DNA of 8,994 bases, taken from an uncultured Collinsella sp. Its GTDB lineage: Bacteria > Actinomycetota > Coriobacteriia > Coriobacteriales > Coriobacteriaceae. Where the stretch lies: NCBI GenBank assembly GCA_902489225.1, contig CABTZA010000074.1, positions 1 through 8,994 on the forward strand. Direction: 5' to 3'. Of this stretch, positions 1-4,662 are shown in pieces. The translations under genes were made by a program, and so were the position numbers. The notes beneath the pieces were generated by a model. That model saw only the letters and a program-made list of their open reading frames with translations. It searched no databases and was not told the origin of the DNA. Every line of letters starts with the position of its first letter. The stretch's first letter is position 1.

Positions 1-15
1 ATCGGTCGGAGGGGT

Positions 16-83
16 GGCTTTGTAAAGCCGTTTGTCTCCACCCGCGTAGCGGGTGGTTTAAAGCTGGCCGCTGCGCGGCCAGC
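16..83. repeat. Cluster of three small palindromes
   Basis: Three inverted repeats lie side by side after the rplT terminator. Positions 16-29 read GGCTTTGTAAAGCC. Positions 38-45 and 49-56 form a perfect 8-bp stem (CCACCCGC/GCGGGTGG, loop GTA). Positions 63-71 and 75-83 form a perfect 9-bp stem (GCTGGCCGC/GCGGCCAGC, loop TGC). The second and third stems are each followed on the plus strand by a TAAAG pentamer (58-62 and 88-92 region), which gives the look of a two-unit palindromic repeat. No coding region is supported in 1-97. The cluster could be REP-like DNA or the terminator zone of genes beyond the left edge; the sequence alone does not decide. Confidence 0.55.
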
Positions 84-97
84 GGACTAAAGTCTTG

Positions 98-133
98 AAA
101 AAGAGGGAGCGCCGCGCACAACGCGACACTCCC
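98..133 (-). terminator. Intrinsic terminator of infC-rpmI-rplT
   Basis: Read on the minus strand, arm GGGAGTGTCGCG (133-122) pairs with CGCGGCGCTCCC (116-105) across a 5-nt loop. That gives 12 pairs, two of them G-U wobbles, followed by TCTTTTTC. The G-U pairs form only in minus-strand RNA and would be A-C mismatches in the opposite transcript, so the hairpin is built for minus-strand transcription. It starts about 20 nt after the rplT stop codon and closes the operon. Confidence 0.9.
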
Positions 134-154
134 CTAGCGATTCAAGAGAACCTA

Positions 155-514
155 TTAGGCCTCGAGAGCCTTCTTGGCGATGGTAGCCAGCTCGTTGAAG
201 GACTCGATGTCCTCGTAAGCCATCTGAGCCAGGACCTTGCGGTCGAGCTCGATGCCGGCAACCTTCAGGCCGTGCATGAACTGAGAGTAAGAGATGTCGT
301 TCAGACGAGCAGCAGCGTTGATACGAGTGATCCAGAGAGAACGGATCTCGCGCTTCTTGTTGCGGCGATCACGATACTGATACTGCAGGGAGTGCTGGAC
401 CTGCTCTTTAGCATGCTTGTAAGTACGCGAAGCGGCACCGTAGTAACCCTTCGCACGGTGCATAACGGTACGGCGCTTCTTCTTGGCGGCAACAGCGCGC
501 TTAATACGTGCCAT
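155..514 (-). CDS. rplT: Large ribosomal subunit protein bL20
   Basis: This gene encodes ribosomal protein L20, which binds 23S rRNA early in assembly of the 50S subunit. The 119 residues match the family's usual length. The start MARIKRAVAAKKKRR and the central block around residues 53-70, with LWITRINAAAR, are hallmarks of L20. The basic N-terminal extension that threads into rRNA is intact. The start at 514 is preceded by AGGAG with about 10 nt spacing. It is the last gene of infC-rpmI-rplT and is followed directly by the terminator at 98-133. In Bacillus and in E. coli, L20 represses its own operon (known from the family); the leader described upstream of infC makes autoregulation plausible here as well (inference). 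Confidence 0.98.
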   Translation of the reverse strand: MARIKRAVAAKKKRRTVMHRAKGYYGAASRTYKHAKEQVQHSLQYQYRDRRNKKREIRSLWITRINAAARLNDISYSQFMHGLKVAGIELDRKVLAQMAYEDIESFNELATIAKKALEA

Positions 515-560
515 GTTCTATCAACTCCTAGACGGTAAAACGAAAAACGGGAACGCGAAC

Positions 561-752
561 TTAGGCGAGACGCGACTTGATGACCTTGCGGTCGGCAGCG
601 GCGATCTCGGTCTCCTGACGGAAGCCACGCTTACGCTTGGTGGACTTCTTGCTCAGGATGTGGCTCTTGAAAGCCTTGGCGCGCATAAGCTTGCCGGTAC
701 CAGTCTTGCGGAAACGCTTCTTGGTGCCGCTGTGGGACTTCATCTTAGGCAT
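561..752 (-). CDS. rpmI: Large ribosomal subunit protein bL35
   Basis: This gene encodes ribosomal protein L35, a small basic protein of the 50S subunit. The 63 residues begin MPKMKSHSGTKKRFRKTGTG, the recognisable L35 signature, and the protein is lysine- and arginine-rich throughout, as expected for an rRNA-binding protein. AAGGAG lies 6 nt before the ATG at 752. It sits between infC (32 nt upstream) and rplT (46 nt downstream) with no terminator in either gap, so the three genes should be co-transcribed in the conserved infC-rpmI-rplT order. Confidence 0.98.
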   Translation of the reverse strand: MPKMKSHSGTKKRFRKTGTGKLMRAKAFKSHILSKKSTKRKRGFRQETEIAAADRKVIKSRLA

Positions 753-784
753 GAAATACTCCTTAATCGGTTACAGAACACTAG

Positions 785-1339
785 TTACTTGGTATCGCTT
801 GCCGCTTTATCCTCATCGAAGGCGCCCTTAATCGGGGCGAGCAGCATAAGCATGTTACGGCCTTCCATTTTAGGCTTGGACTCGACCGTAGCGTAAGGCT
901 TGAGATCCTCGGCGAGACGCTCGAGAACGTTAAGGCCCTGCTCCGGGTGAGCCATCTCACGGCCGCGGAACATGATGGTGATCTTAACGCGTGCGCCCTT
1001 CTTGAGGAAACGCAGAACGTGGCCCTTCTTGGTCTCGTAGTCGCCAACGTCGATCTTGGGTCGGAACTTCATTTCCTTGACCTCGACCTTGGACTGGTTC
1101 TTACGAGCAGCCTTGGCCTTCATGGCCTGCTGGTACTTGAACTTACCGTAGTCCATGACCTTGCAGACCGGCGGCTCCGCGTTGGGAGCGATCTCGACCA
1201 GGTCGAGACCCTGATCGTCGGCGACGCGCTGGGCATCGCGGATGGCGAACAGGCCGAGCTGAGAGCCATCGACGCCAATCAAACGGCACGAAGATGCAGT
1301 AATCTCGTCGTTGATGCGGGTGTCATCAGACTTAGCTAT
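785..1339 (-). CDS. infC: Translation initiation factor IF-3, probable AUA start
   Basis: IF-3 binds the 30S subunit, keeps it apart from 50S and proofreads the start codon-initiator tRNA pairing. The N-domain carries TRINDEI and RLIGVDGSQLG. The linker has VMDYGKFKYQ, and the C-domain has FRPKIDVGDYETK and KITIMFRGREMAHPEQG, all typical of the family. The product is about 185 residues. The nearest in-frame ATG (1354-1352) has no ribosome binding site and its G is part of GGAGGT (1352-1347). That Shine-Dalgarno sequence stands 7 nt before an in-frame ATA (1339-1337), so I place the start there. The ATG at 1354 would add only four residues (MEVG) and is the alternative. It is the first gene of the operon, preceded by a leader with a terminator at 1359-1393. 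Confidence 0.93.
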   Translation of the reverse strand: MAKSDDTRINDEITASSCRLIGVDGSQLGLFAIRDAQRVADDQGLDLVEIAPNAEPPVCKVMDYGKFKYQQAMKAKAARKNQSKVEVKEMKFRPKIDVGDYETKKGHVLRFLKKGARVKITIMFRGREMAHPEQGLNVLERLAEDLKPYATVESKPKMEGRNMLMLLAPIKGAFDEDKAASDTK

Positions 1340-1344
1340 TTTCC

Positions 1345-1407
1345 CTACCTCCATTCATAAAAAAATAACCCGGCGCTTCTCAGCAACCAGGTCGTACACA
1401 TAGACAT
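1345..1407 (-). CDS. Candidate 18-20 residue leader ORF upstream of infC
   Basis: A short frame begins with ATG at 1407, or better at 1401 with GAGG six bases before it. It passes through the leader terminator and ends with TAG at 1347-1345, inside and just after the infC Shine-Dalgarno sequence. The peptide from 1401 would read MCTTWLLRSAGLFFYEWR. A ribosome translating it would unfold the terminator and end near the infC start, so coupling is conceivable. It may equally be a chance frame; I do not recognise a conserved leader peptide. Confidence 0.2.
   Translation of the reverse strand: MSMCTTWLLRSAGLFFYEWR
1347..1352 (-). promoter_or_regulatory. infC ribosome binding site that sets an AUA start
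   Basis: GGAGGT on the minus strand (1352-1347) is an almost perfect Shine-Dalgarno sequence. It is 7 nt from ATA at 1339-1337 and overlaps the only upstream in-frame ATG (1354), which therefore cannot use it. Rare start codons are known for infC (AUU in E. coli), where IF-3 discriminates against its own start codon. Confidence 0.7.
1359..1393 (-). terminator. infC leader terminator (attenuator)
   Basis: On the minus strand the segment 1393-1367 folds as GACCTGG (1393-1387), a bulged T, TGCT (1385-1382), a GAGA tetraloop of the GNRA type (1381-1378), AGCG (1377-1374) and CCGGGTT (1373-1367). It is followed by A and seven T residues (1365-1359). The U tract ends only 6 nt before the infC Shine-Dalgarno sequence, so no promoter fits between terminator and gene. 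infC must then be transcribed by readthrough. This geometry indicates transcription attenuation in the leader, as known for the L20-controlled infC operon of Bacillus subtilis. Confidence 0.8.
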
Positions 1408-1439
1408 CCTCGATTTGAGGAAGAGAATCTAATTTGTAT

Positions 1440-1452
1440 GACCAGTCAGCTG
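1440..1452 (-). promoter_or_regulatory. Candidate antiterminator strand in infC leader
   Basis: The minus-strand segment CAGCTGACTGGTC (1452-1440) can pair with the terminator 5' arm GACCTGGTTGCTG (1393-1381). GACC/GGTC and GCTG/CAGC give two clamps of 4 bp, with one G-C pair and one wobble among the middle five positions. This pairing would exclude the terminator hairpin. It is an inference from complementarity without energy calculation. Confidence 0.35.
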
Positions 1453-1472
1453 CTCATTGGCGCCAAAAGGTG

Positions 1473-1488
1473 GGAACCCTCGGGTTCC
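1473..1488 (-). other. Leader hairpin, infC 5' UTR
   Basis: GGAACCC (1488-1482) and GGGTTCC (1479-1473) are fully complementary on the minus strand. With the innermost pair open this gives a 6-bp stem capped by CGAG. It lies between the probable infC promoter and the antiterminator/terminator pair, so it is probably part of the folded leader RNA. Confidence 0.5.
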
Positions 1489-1521
1489 TCTTTAGGGCAT
1501 TGCGGGAACAACGCCTTGCGA

Positions 1522-1548
1522 ATAATAACACGTACAGCGCGTTATCAC
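1522..1548 (-). promoter_or_regulatory. Probable infC operon promoter (extended -10)
   Basis: On the minus strand, TGTTATTAT (1530-1522) is an extended -10 with hexamer TATTAT, five of six to consensus. A weak -35-like GTGATA (1548-1543) lies 15 bases upstream. The start would be near 1515, giving a leader of about 175 nt before infC. It must lie between the terminator at 1559-1582 and the leader attenuator, which fits this position. The -35 spacing is short, so the extended -10 is the main support. Confidence 0.4.
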
Positions 1549-1558
1549 ATTACGTACA

Positions 1559-1582
1559 CGAAAAAGGGGCCTTGACCCCCTT
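1559..1582 (-). terminator. Terminator behind the tRNA-Leu remnant
   Basis: On the minus strand AAGGGG (1582-1577) and CCCCTT (1569-1564) form a 6-bp stem with a 7-nt loop, and the T run continues to TTTTTCG. It is a diverged copy of the terminator at 1744-1766 and lies the same distance behind the tRNA 3'-end fragment. It insulates the infC promoter from upstream transcription. Confidence 0.75.
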
Positions 1583-1601
1583 GAACGCTCGCTTGCATGT
1601 A

Positions 1602-1624
1602 TGGTGCCCGAGGCGAGACTCGAA
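1602..1624 (-). pseudogene. Truncated tRNA-Leu 3' end (23 nt)
   Basis: These 23 bases are identical to the last 23 of the intact tRNA-Leu gene (1808-1786): TTCGAGT of the T-loop, CTCGC of the T-stem, CTCGGGC of the acceptor, discriminator A and CCA. Nothing upstream on the minus strand (1625-1739) resembles the remaining tRNA, so this cannot make a functional tRNA. It is either the remnant of a duplicated tRNA gene or a displaced tRNA 3' end of the kind left by elements that integrate at tRNA T-loops. Confidence 0.75.
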
Positions 1625-1705
1625 GGGCCTTCGCTTCGCGAAGCCCCGGGCTTCGGGCGCGTGGCGCCCTCGCCACGCTCCGCTACAGACAGGCCACAGG
1701 CCTGT
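1625..1705. repeat. Three consecutive GC-rich hairpins between repeat copies
   Basis: Three inverted repeats fill the gap between the two tRNA-Leu 3' ends. Positions 1625-1634 and 1638-1647 pair 9 of 10 (loop TTC). Positions 1659-1666 and 1671-1678 are a perfect 8-bp stem (GCGTGGCG/CGCCACGC, loop CCCT). Positions 1689-1695 and 1699-1705 are a perfect 7-bp stem (ACAGGCC/GGCCTGT, loop ACA). No T run follows any of them and no gene is supported. The dense hairpin clustering resembles the left-edge cluster at 16-83, though the sequences differ. Confidence 0.65.
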
Positions 1706-1739
1706 TTGCTTAACGCTTCGCGCGCTCACGCGAGTTCGG

Positions 1740-1808
1740 CACGAAAAAGGGGGCCGCAACCCCCTTGAACGCTCACTTGCATGTATGGTGCCCGAGGCGA
1801 GACTCGAA
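1740..1808. repeat. Direct repeat, copy B (3' end of intact tRNA-Leu plus terminator)
   Basis: This is the partner of 1557-1624. This copy belongs to the intact tRNA gene and includes its terminator. See copy A for the differences. Confidence 0.9.
1744..1766 (-). terminator. tRNA-Leu terminator
   Basis: On the minus strand AAGGGGG (1766-1760), loop TTGCGG and CCCCCTT (1753-1747) are followed by further T residues (1746-1744). This is a canonical 7-bp intrinsic terminator, about 20 nt behind the CCA end of the tRNA. Confidence 0.9.
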
Positions 1809-1872
1809 CTCGCACGTTGTTGCCAACGGTGGATTTTGAGTCCACTGCGTCTGCCAATTCCGCCACTCGGGC
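1786..1872 (-). tRNA. tRNA-Leu (anticodon CAA)
   Basis: This 87-nt tRNA reads UUG codons. The acceptor strand GCCCGAG (1872-1866) pairs perfectly with CTCGGGC (1796-1790). Discriminator A, as expected for leucine, and an encoded CCA follow. The D-arm region has GGCGGAATTGGCAGACGC, typical of leucine tRNAs. The anticodon arm is GTGGA-CTCAAAA-TCCAC with CAA at positions 34-36. A long variable arm follows, as in class II tRNAs, then the T-arm GCGAG-TTCGAGT-CTCGC. It lies 39 nt behind the transglutaminase-like gene and has its own terminator. Its last 23 bases recur at 1602-1624. Confidence 0.97.
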
Positions 1873-1888
1873 ACGCAATGCGTGAGTT

Positions 1889-1897
1889 AGTTTATCA
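1889..1897 (-). promoter_or_regulatory. Possible tRNA-Leu promoter (extended -10)
   Basis: TGATAAACT on the minus strand (1897-1889) resembles an extended -10 element (TGn plus TAAACT, four of six). It would start transcription about 10 nt before the mature tRNA 5' end. I see no good -35. The tRNA could also be read through from the gene upstream, since no terminator separates them. Confidence 0.3.
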
Positions 1898-1911
1898 CAG
1901 CTTTCTACCGA

Positions 1912-3345
1912 TTAGTCCGAAAATGGAACTTCGAGCATTTCGATGAGTTCGACCGTGCGTAGCATCTCGCGCTGACGGCATCCGCGACCGTCGACCGAAG
2001 CCTCACCCATCTGGTTATCGTAAGGGTCCTCGCGCATGCCGTCGAAAGAGGACTCAAACTCTGCCTGGAATCGATTGTTGGCCACCATACGCCATGGGTC
2101 GAGATTGCCAAAGTAGTGACGGCGGCGCCACTCCTCCCCCATCCTGTGAGCAGAAGATCCAAATGACACGTCGGCGTTGAGCCAACCGGTCTGCGGCGTA
2201 TAGAACTCTGCCCAGTCGTGCGACCCCACCGAATCGGGCGCAACGTACAGGCCGCTCTGCCAACGGGCAGGCACGCCCGCGATACGGCACATGGTGATAA
2301 ACGTGAGCGCCATAACGCCGCAATCGCCGCGGAGCGAATGCGCGCAGTCATCGGCAATAGATCCCAAAAGCAAGTACGGCGGCTGATAGCGATAGTCGAT
2401 ATGCTGCGTCAGATAATCATAGATAGCACGAGCGCGATCGAGCGGATCCTCGAGTCCGTCAACAACACCGGCCGTCAGCTGCTGCAGATACGGCGTGAAT
2501 GCAATGTGCGGACGGTCCTCGGAAATATCCTCGGGCAGAGGCGCGTCCATACGCGGATGAACCGGAAGTGTGCCACCGTAGACATCACAATAAGCAGCAT
2601 CGATGTGATAACGATAAGTCACCGAGAATGAGCGCTCACTCGAAGAAGACCACGAGGCGGTACGCGCCGAAGCGTTCGCGGGAGCAACAGCACCCTCCGG
2701 CGTCATGTCGAGAATCTCGACCCGAGACTGCTGACGGCAGGCAGCCGCGACGGGAAGCCAAGCGCAAACGGTCTCTCCCTCCAGAGCGCCGGGGACAGAC
2801 ACGGACGCTTTAAGCGTAATGACGCGAGCCAATCCGTTTTGTGACTCCATCTCCTTGAGCATCTCGTCGCGCAGTGCTATTCCGTCCGTAGAATCGGGAC
2901 GCATGCCGGGGACCTCTTTGGGATATACGCGAAGCGAATCGAGGAAGTTGTCGAGAACGAACAGCTCGCCATCGATAAAGCGCCAGTCAATACGCTTACG
3001 GTCAATCAGATCGTCAAACTGCTCCTCGGTAAACTCAGGCCACTCCTCGCGAATCATCGCAATAGCTCGATCGCGCGACACCGAAAAATGAAGCGGCGTC
3101 TCAAGCATGCGATACCGCTCGGCACGAACGCAGGCAGCAAGCGAGGGATCGGGATCTTGGGCAAGTAGGCGGTCGCAAGCCTCAATAGCCTGCGAAAGAT
3201 ACCCCGCGTCCTTTAAACGCAGAATCTCGGGTGGCAAGCCAACATCTAGAAAACGGAAGTCATCATTGCAAACATCAACAGAGCAACCAACAGGACCCTC
3301 GTCAATAACCTTCCCATCCGAAGGCAGCACATTAATAACAGCCAT
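1912..3345 (-). CDS. Transglutaminase-like (cysteine peptidase fold) protein
   Basis: The 477-residue protein ends in a transglutaminase-like core of about residues 290-400. The expected triad is visible: Cys342 in RGDCGVMALTFITMCRIAGVPAR, His376 in GSHDWAEFY and Asp392 in LNADVSFG. The segment before it (about 170-285) looks like a beta-rich accessory domain, and residues 38-140 look helical. There is no signal peptide or membrane segment, so it should be cytoplasmic. In bacteria this fold covers peptidases and amidases as well as cross-linking enzymes, and the substrate cannot be told from the sequence. I start at ATG 3345 because GGAG lies 6 nt upstream and a promoter (3380-3408) covers the earlier ATG at 3381. 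The frame stays open to an ATG at 3534, but that lies inside a long hairpin. tRNA-Leu follows. Confidence 0.85.
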   Translation of the reverse strand: MAVINVLPSDGKVIDEGPVGCSVDVCNDDFRFLDVGLPPEILRLKDAGYLSQAIEACDRLLAQDPDPSLAACVRAERYRMLETPLHFSVSRDRAIAMIREEWPEFTEEQFDDLIDRKRIDWRFIDGELFVLDNFLDSLRVYPKEVPGMRPDSTDGIALRDEMLKEMESQNGLARVITLKASVSVPGALEGETVCAWLPVAAACRQQSRVEILDMTPEGAVAPANASARTASWSSSSERSFSVTYRYHIDAAYCDVYGGTLPVHPRMDAPLPEDISEDRPHIAFTPYLQQLTAGVVDGLEDPLDRARAIYDYLTQHIDYRYQPPYLLLGSIADDCAHSLRGDCGVMALTFITMCRIAGVPARWQSGLYVAPDSVGSHDWAEFYTPQTGWLNADVSFGSSAHRMGEEWRRRHYFGNLDPWRMVANNRFQAEFESSFDGMREDPYDNQMGEASVDGRGCRQREMLRTVELIEMLEVPFSD

Positions 3346-3379
3346 ACCAAACTCCAAGTCATTAGAACTCTTGAAGTCC

Positions 3380-3408
3380 ATTGTAGCGAGATAAAAAGAA
3401 AGCCCCAA
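3380..3408 (-). promoter_or_regulatory. Promoter of the transglutaminase-like gene
   Basis: On the minus strand TTGGGG (3408-3403) and TACAAT (3385-3380) are separated by exactly 17 bases in an AT-rich stretch. The -10 matches five of six consensus bases; the -35 matches only in TTG. A start near 3373 gives a leader of about 28 nt to ATG 3345, and it rules out the in-frame ATG at 3381, which overlaps the -10 element. Confidence 0.55.
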
Positions 3409-3486
3409 TAAAGGAACCCTCAACACCGATAAACGGTACCTATAAAAAATGAATTCAGCCCAGTAACCCTGTGGCGAGTTAACGAA

Positions 3487-3579
3487 GGAGGCCCCGTTCA
3501 CCCGAAGCTTTTCCCATTGCGCGACTTCTGGCAAAGCCAGGTGAGCGCAAGGGAAAAGCGTAGGGTGAACGGGACCTCC
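3487..3579 (-). repeat. 93-nt long imperfect palindrome between fba and the transglutaminase-like gene
   Basis: The whole segment folds into one hairpin. Pairs are 3487-3503 with 3563-3579 (17 pairs, one a G-U in minus-strand RNA), 3507-3515 with 3551-3559 (9 pairs), 3517-3522 with 3545-3550 (6 pairs) and 3528-3532 with 3536-3540 (5 pairs, loop AAA). Short internal loops separate the blocks. It begins about 20 nt after the fba stop and precedes the next promoter. Minus-strand RNA continues TTCGTTAAC, so there is no proper U tract. It may end or protect the fba transcript, or be a palindromic mobile repeat. Confidence 0.8.
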
Positions 3580-3601
3580 GACGGGAAAGTTAAACCGCTA
3601 C

Positions 3602-4468
3602 TTACGCCTTGTTGACGGAGCCAAACTCCTCCATGAGCTCCTTGGTGCGGGCAACGATGTTGTCGCGACCAGGCTTGAGGAGCTTGCGGGGGTCAAAGCC
3701 CTTGCCCTGCTGATCCTTGCCAGCCTCGATATACTCGCGAACGCCCTTGGCGAAGACGAGCTGCAGATCGGTGTTGACGTTGATCTTGGAGATACCCAGG
3801 GAGATGGCCTTCTTGATCTGATCCTCGGGGATGCCGGTACCACCGTGCAGAACGAGGGGCAGGTCGCCGGTCTGAGCCTTGATCTCGCCCAGACGCTCGA
3901 AGGAAAGGCCAGCCCAGTCGGCGGGATACACGCCGTGGATGTTGCCGATACCGCAGGCGAGGAAGTCGACGCCCAGGTCAGCAATCTGCTTGCACTCAGC
4001 GGGGTCAGCGAGCTCGCCGTTGGAGGTCACGCCGTCCTCGGTGCCGCCGATGCCGCCGACCTCGGCCTCGATGGACATGCCCTTGGAGTGGGCAAGCTCA
4101 ACGAGCTCCTTGGTGCGGTCGAGGTTAAGCTGGAAGGTCTCCTCGTGAGAGCCGTCATACATGATGGACGTGAAGCCGGCCTCGATGCACTTGAAGCAGT
4201 CCTCGTAAGAACCGTGATCGAGGTGAAGGGCGACGGGGACGGTAACGCCCGTGGCCTCGACGGCAGCCTTGACCATGTCGGCGCAGACCTTGAAACCGCC
4301 CATCCACTTAGCGGCACCAGCGGTGCACTGAAGGATCAGCGGAGACTTGGCCTCCTCGGCGGCCTGGAGAATAGCCAGGGTCCACTCGAGGTTGTTGGTG
4401 TTGAAGGCACCGAGAGCGTACTTGCCGGCCTCGGCCTTCTTGAGCATGTCTGCTGCGTTGACGAGCAT
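3602..4468 (-). CDS. fba: Class II fructose-bisphosphate aldolase
   Basis: This zinc-dependent aldolase interconverts fructose 1,6-bisphosphate with glyceraldehyde 3-phosphate and dihydroxyacetone phosphate in glycolysis and gluconeogenesis. The 288 residues fit the shorter class II type. Visible active-site elements are LHLDHGS with catalytic Asp84 and zinc ligand His85, IGNIHG with His178, VLHGGTG with His208, and INVNTD at 229-234 in the phosphate/substrate site. Tagatose-bisphosphate aldolases (GatY/KbaY) share this fold and are the alternative. The start MLVNAADML at 4468 has AGGAGG 8 nt upstream. The frame stays open to 4735, but that part contains the promoter and is not coding. It is probably a single-gene transcript, flanked downstream by the long hairpin at 3487-3579. 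Confidence 0.95.
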   Translation of the reverse strand: MLVNAADMLKKAEAGKYALGAFNTNNLEWTLAILQAAEEAKSPLILQCTAGAAKWMGGFKVCADMVKAAVEATGVTVPVALHLDHGSYEDCFKCIEAGFTSIMYDGSHEETFQLNLDRTKELVELAHSKGMSIEAEVGGIGGTEDGVTSNGELADPAECKQIADLGVDFLACGIGNIHGVYPADWAGLSFERLGEIKAQTGDLPLVLHGGTGIPEDQIKKAISLGISKINVNTDLQLVFAKGVREYIEAGKDQQGKGFDPRKLLKPGRDNIVARTKELMEEFGSVNKA

Positions 4469-4508
4469 AAAAGAAACCTCCTGTAAGGTTGCTCCGATAA
4501 CGCCTGAG

Positions 4509-4517
4509 ATTTTACCA
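4509..4517 (-). promoter_or_regulatory. fba promoter (extended -10)
   Basis: TGGTAAAAT on the minus strand (4517-4509) is an extended -10 with hexamer TAAAAT, five of six to consensus. There is no good -35 at 17-18 bp, which extended -10 promoters tolerate. The predicted start near 4502 leaves a leader of about 34 nt with AGGAGG in the right place. The rest of 4518-4662 holds no supported gene; weak hairpins (for example GTCTT/AAGAC near 4632-4651) lack T runs. Confidence 0.55.
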
Positions 4518-4662
4518 CGACATACCCGAGCATAAACGTTCGTTTGTTCACGAATACCATCCGATTGGACAAATTTTGACCGTTTGCCCCACAGAATCGA
4601 CCCACTGGGGAAAATAGCTTGACGATTGAGCGGTCTTCGTGGTTCGAAAGACGGCTTCGAGC

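Larger units (their letters stand above)
1557..1624. repeat. Direct repeat, copy A (tRNA-Leu 3' end plus terminator)
   Basis: This 68-nt stretch matches 1740-1808 with only a few changes. The changes lie mainly in the terminator loop, plus one G/A change in the spacer before CTTGCATG. Both copies run from CACGAAAAAGG through the terminator and the TTGAACGCTC spacer to the CCA end, acceptor arm and T-loop of tRNA-Leu. Similarity stops after GACTCGAA. The copies are in the same orientation, 115 nt apart. Confidence 0.9.

Noticed and set aside
1381..1530. T-box riboswitch in the infC leader
   Set aside because: I looked for the conserved T-box element (AGGGTGGNACCGCG-like) before the terminator and did not find it. 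GGGTTCCCACC near 1468-1482 is only a superficial match and is used in a local hairpin.
1557..1808. CRISPR-like or tandem repeat array
   Set aside because: There are only two repeat copies, and both are explained by the tRNA 3' end and terminator. The spacer is itself hairpin-rich and no cas gene is present.
1434..1946. 170-codon plus-strand frame
   Set aside because: It runs across tRNA-Leu, both terminators, the hairpins and the end of the transglutaminase-like gene on the opposite strand. It is not a plausible gene.
3845..4486. 213-codon plus-strand frame opposite fba
   Set aside because: It is antisense to a clearly conserved enzyme, rich in Leu/Val/Gly as expected of a reverse-strand shadow, and shows no family motif.
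4575..4602. Terminator behind the hydrolase gene (CCCCA/TGGGG)
   Set aside because: The stem is only 5 bp with a long loop, and no T run follows it.
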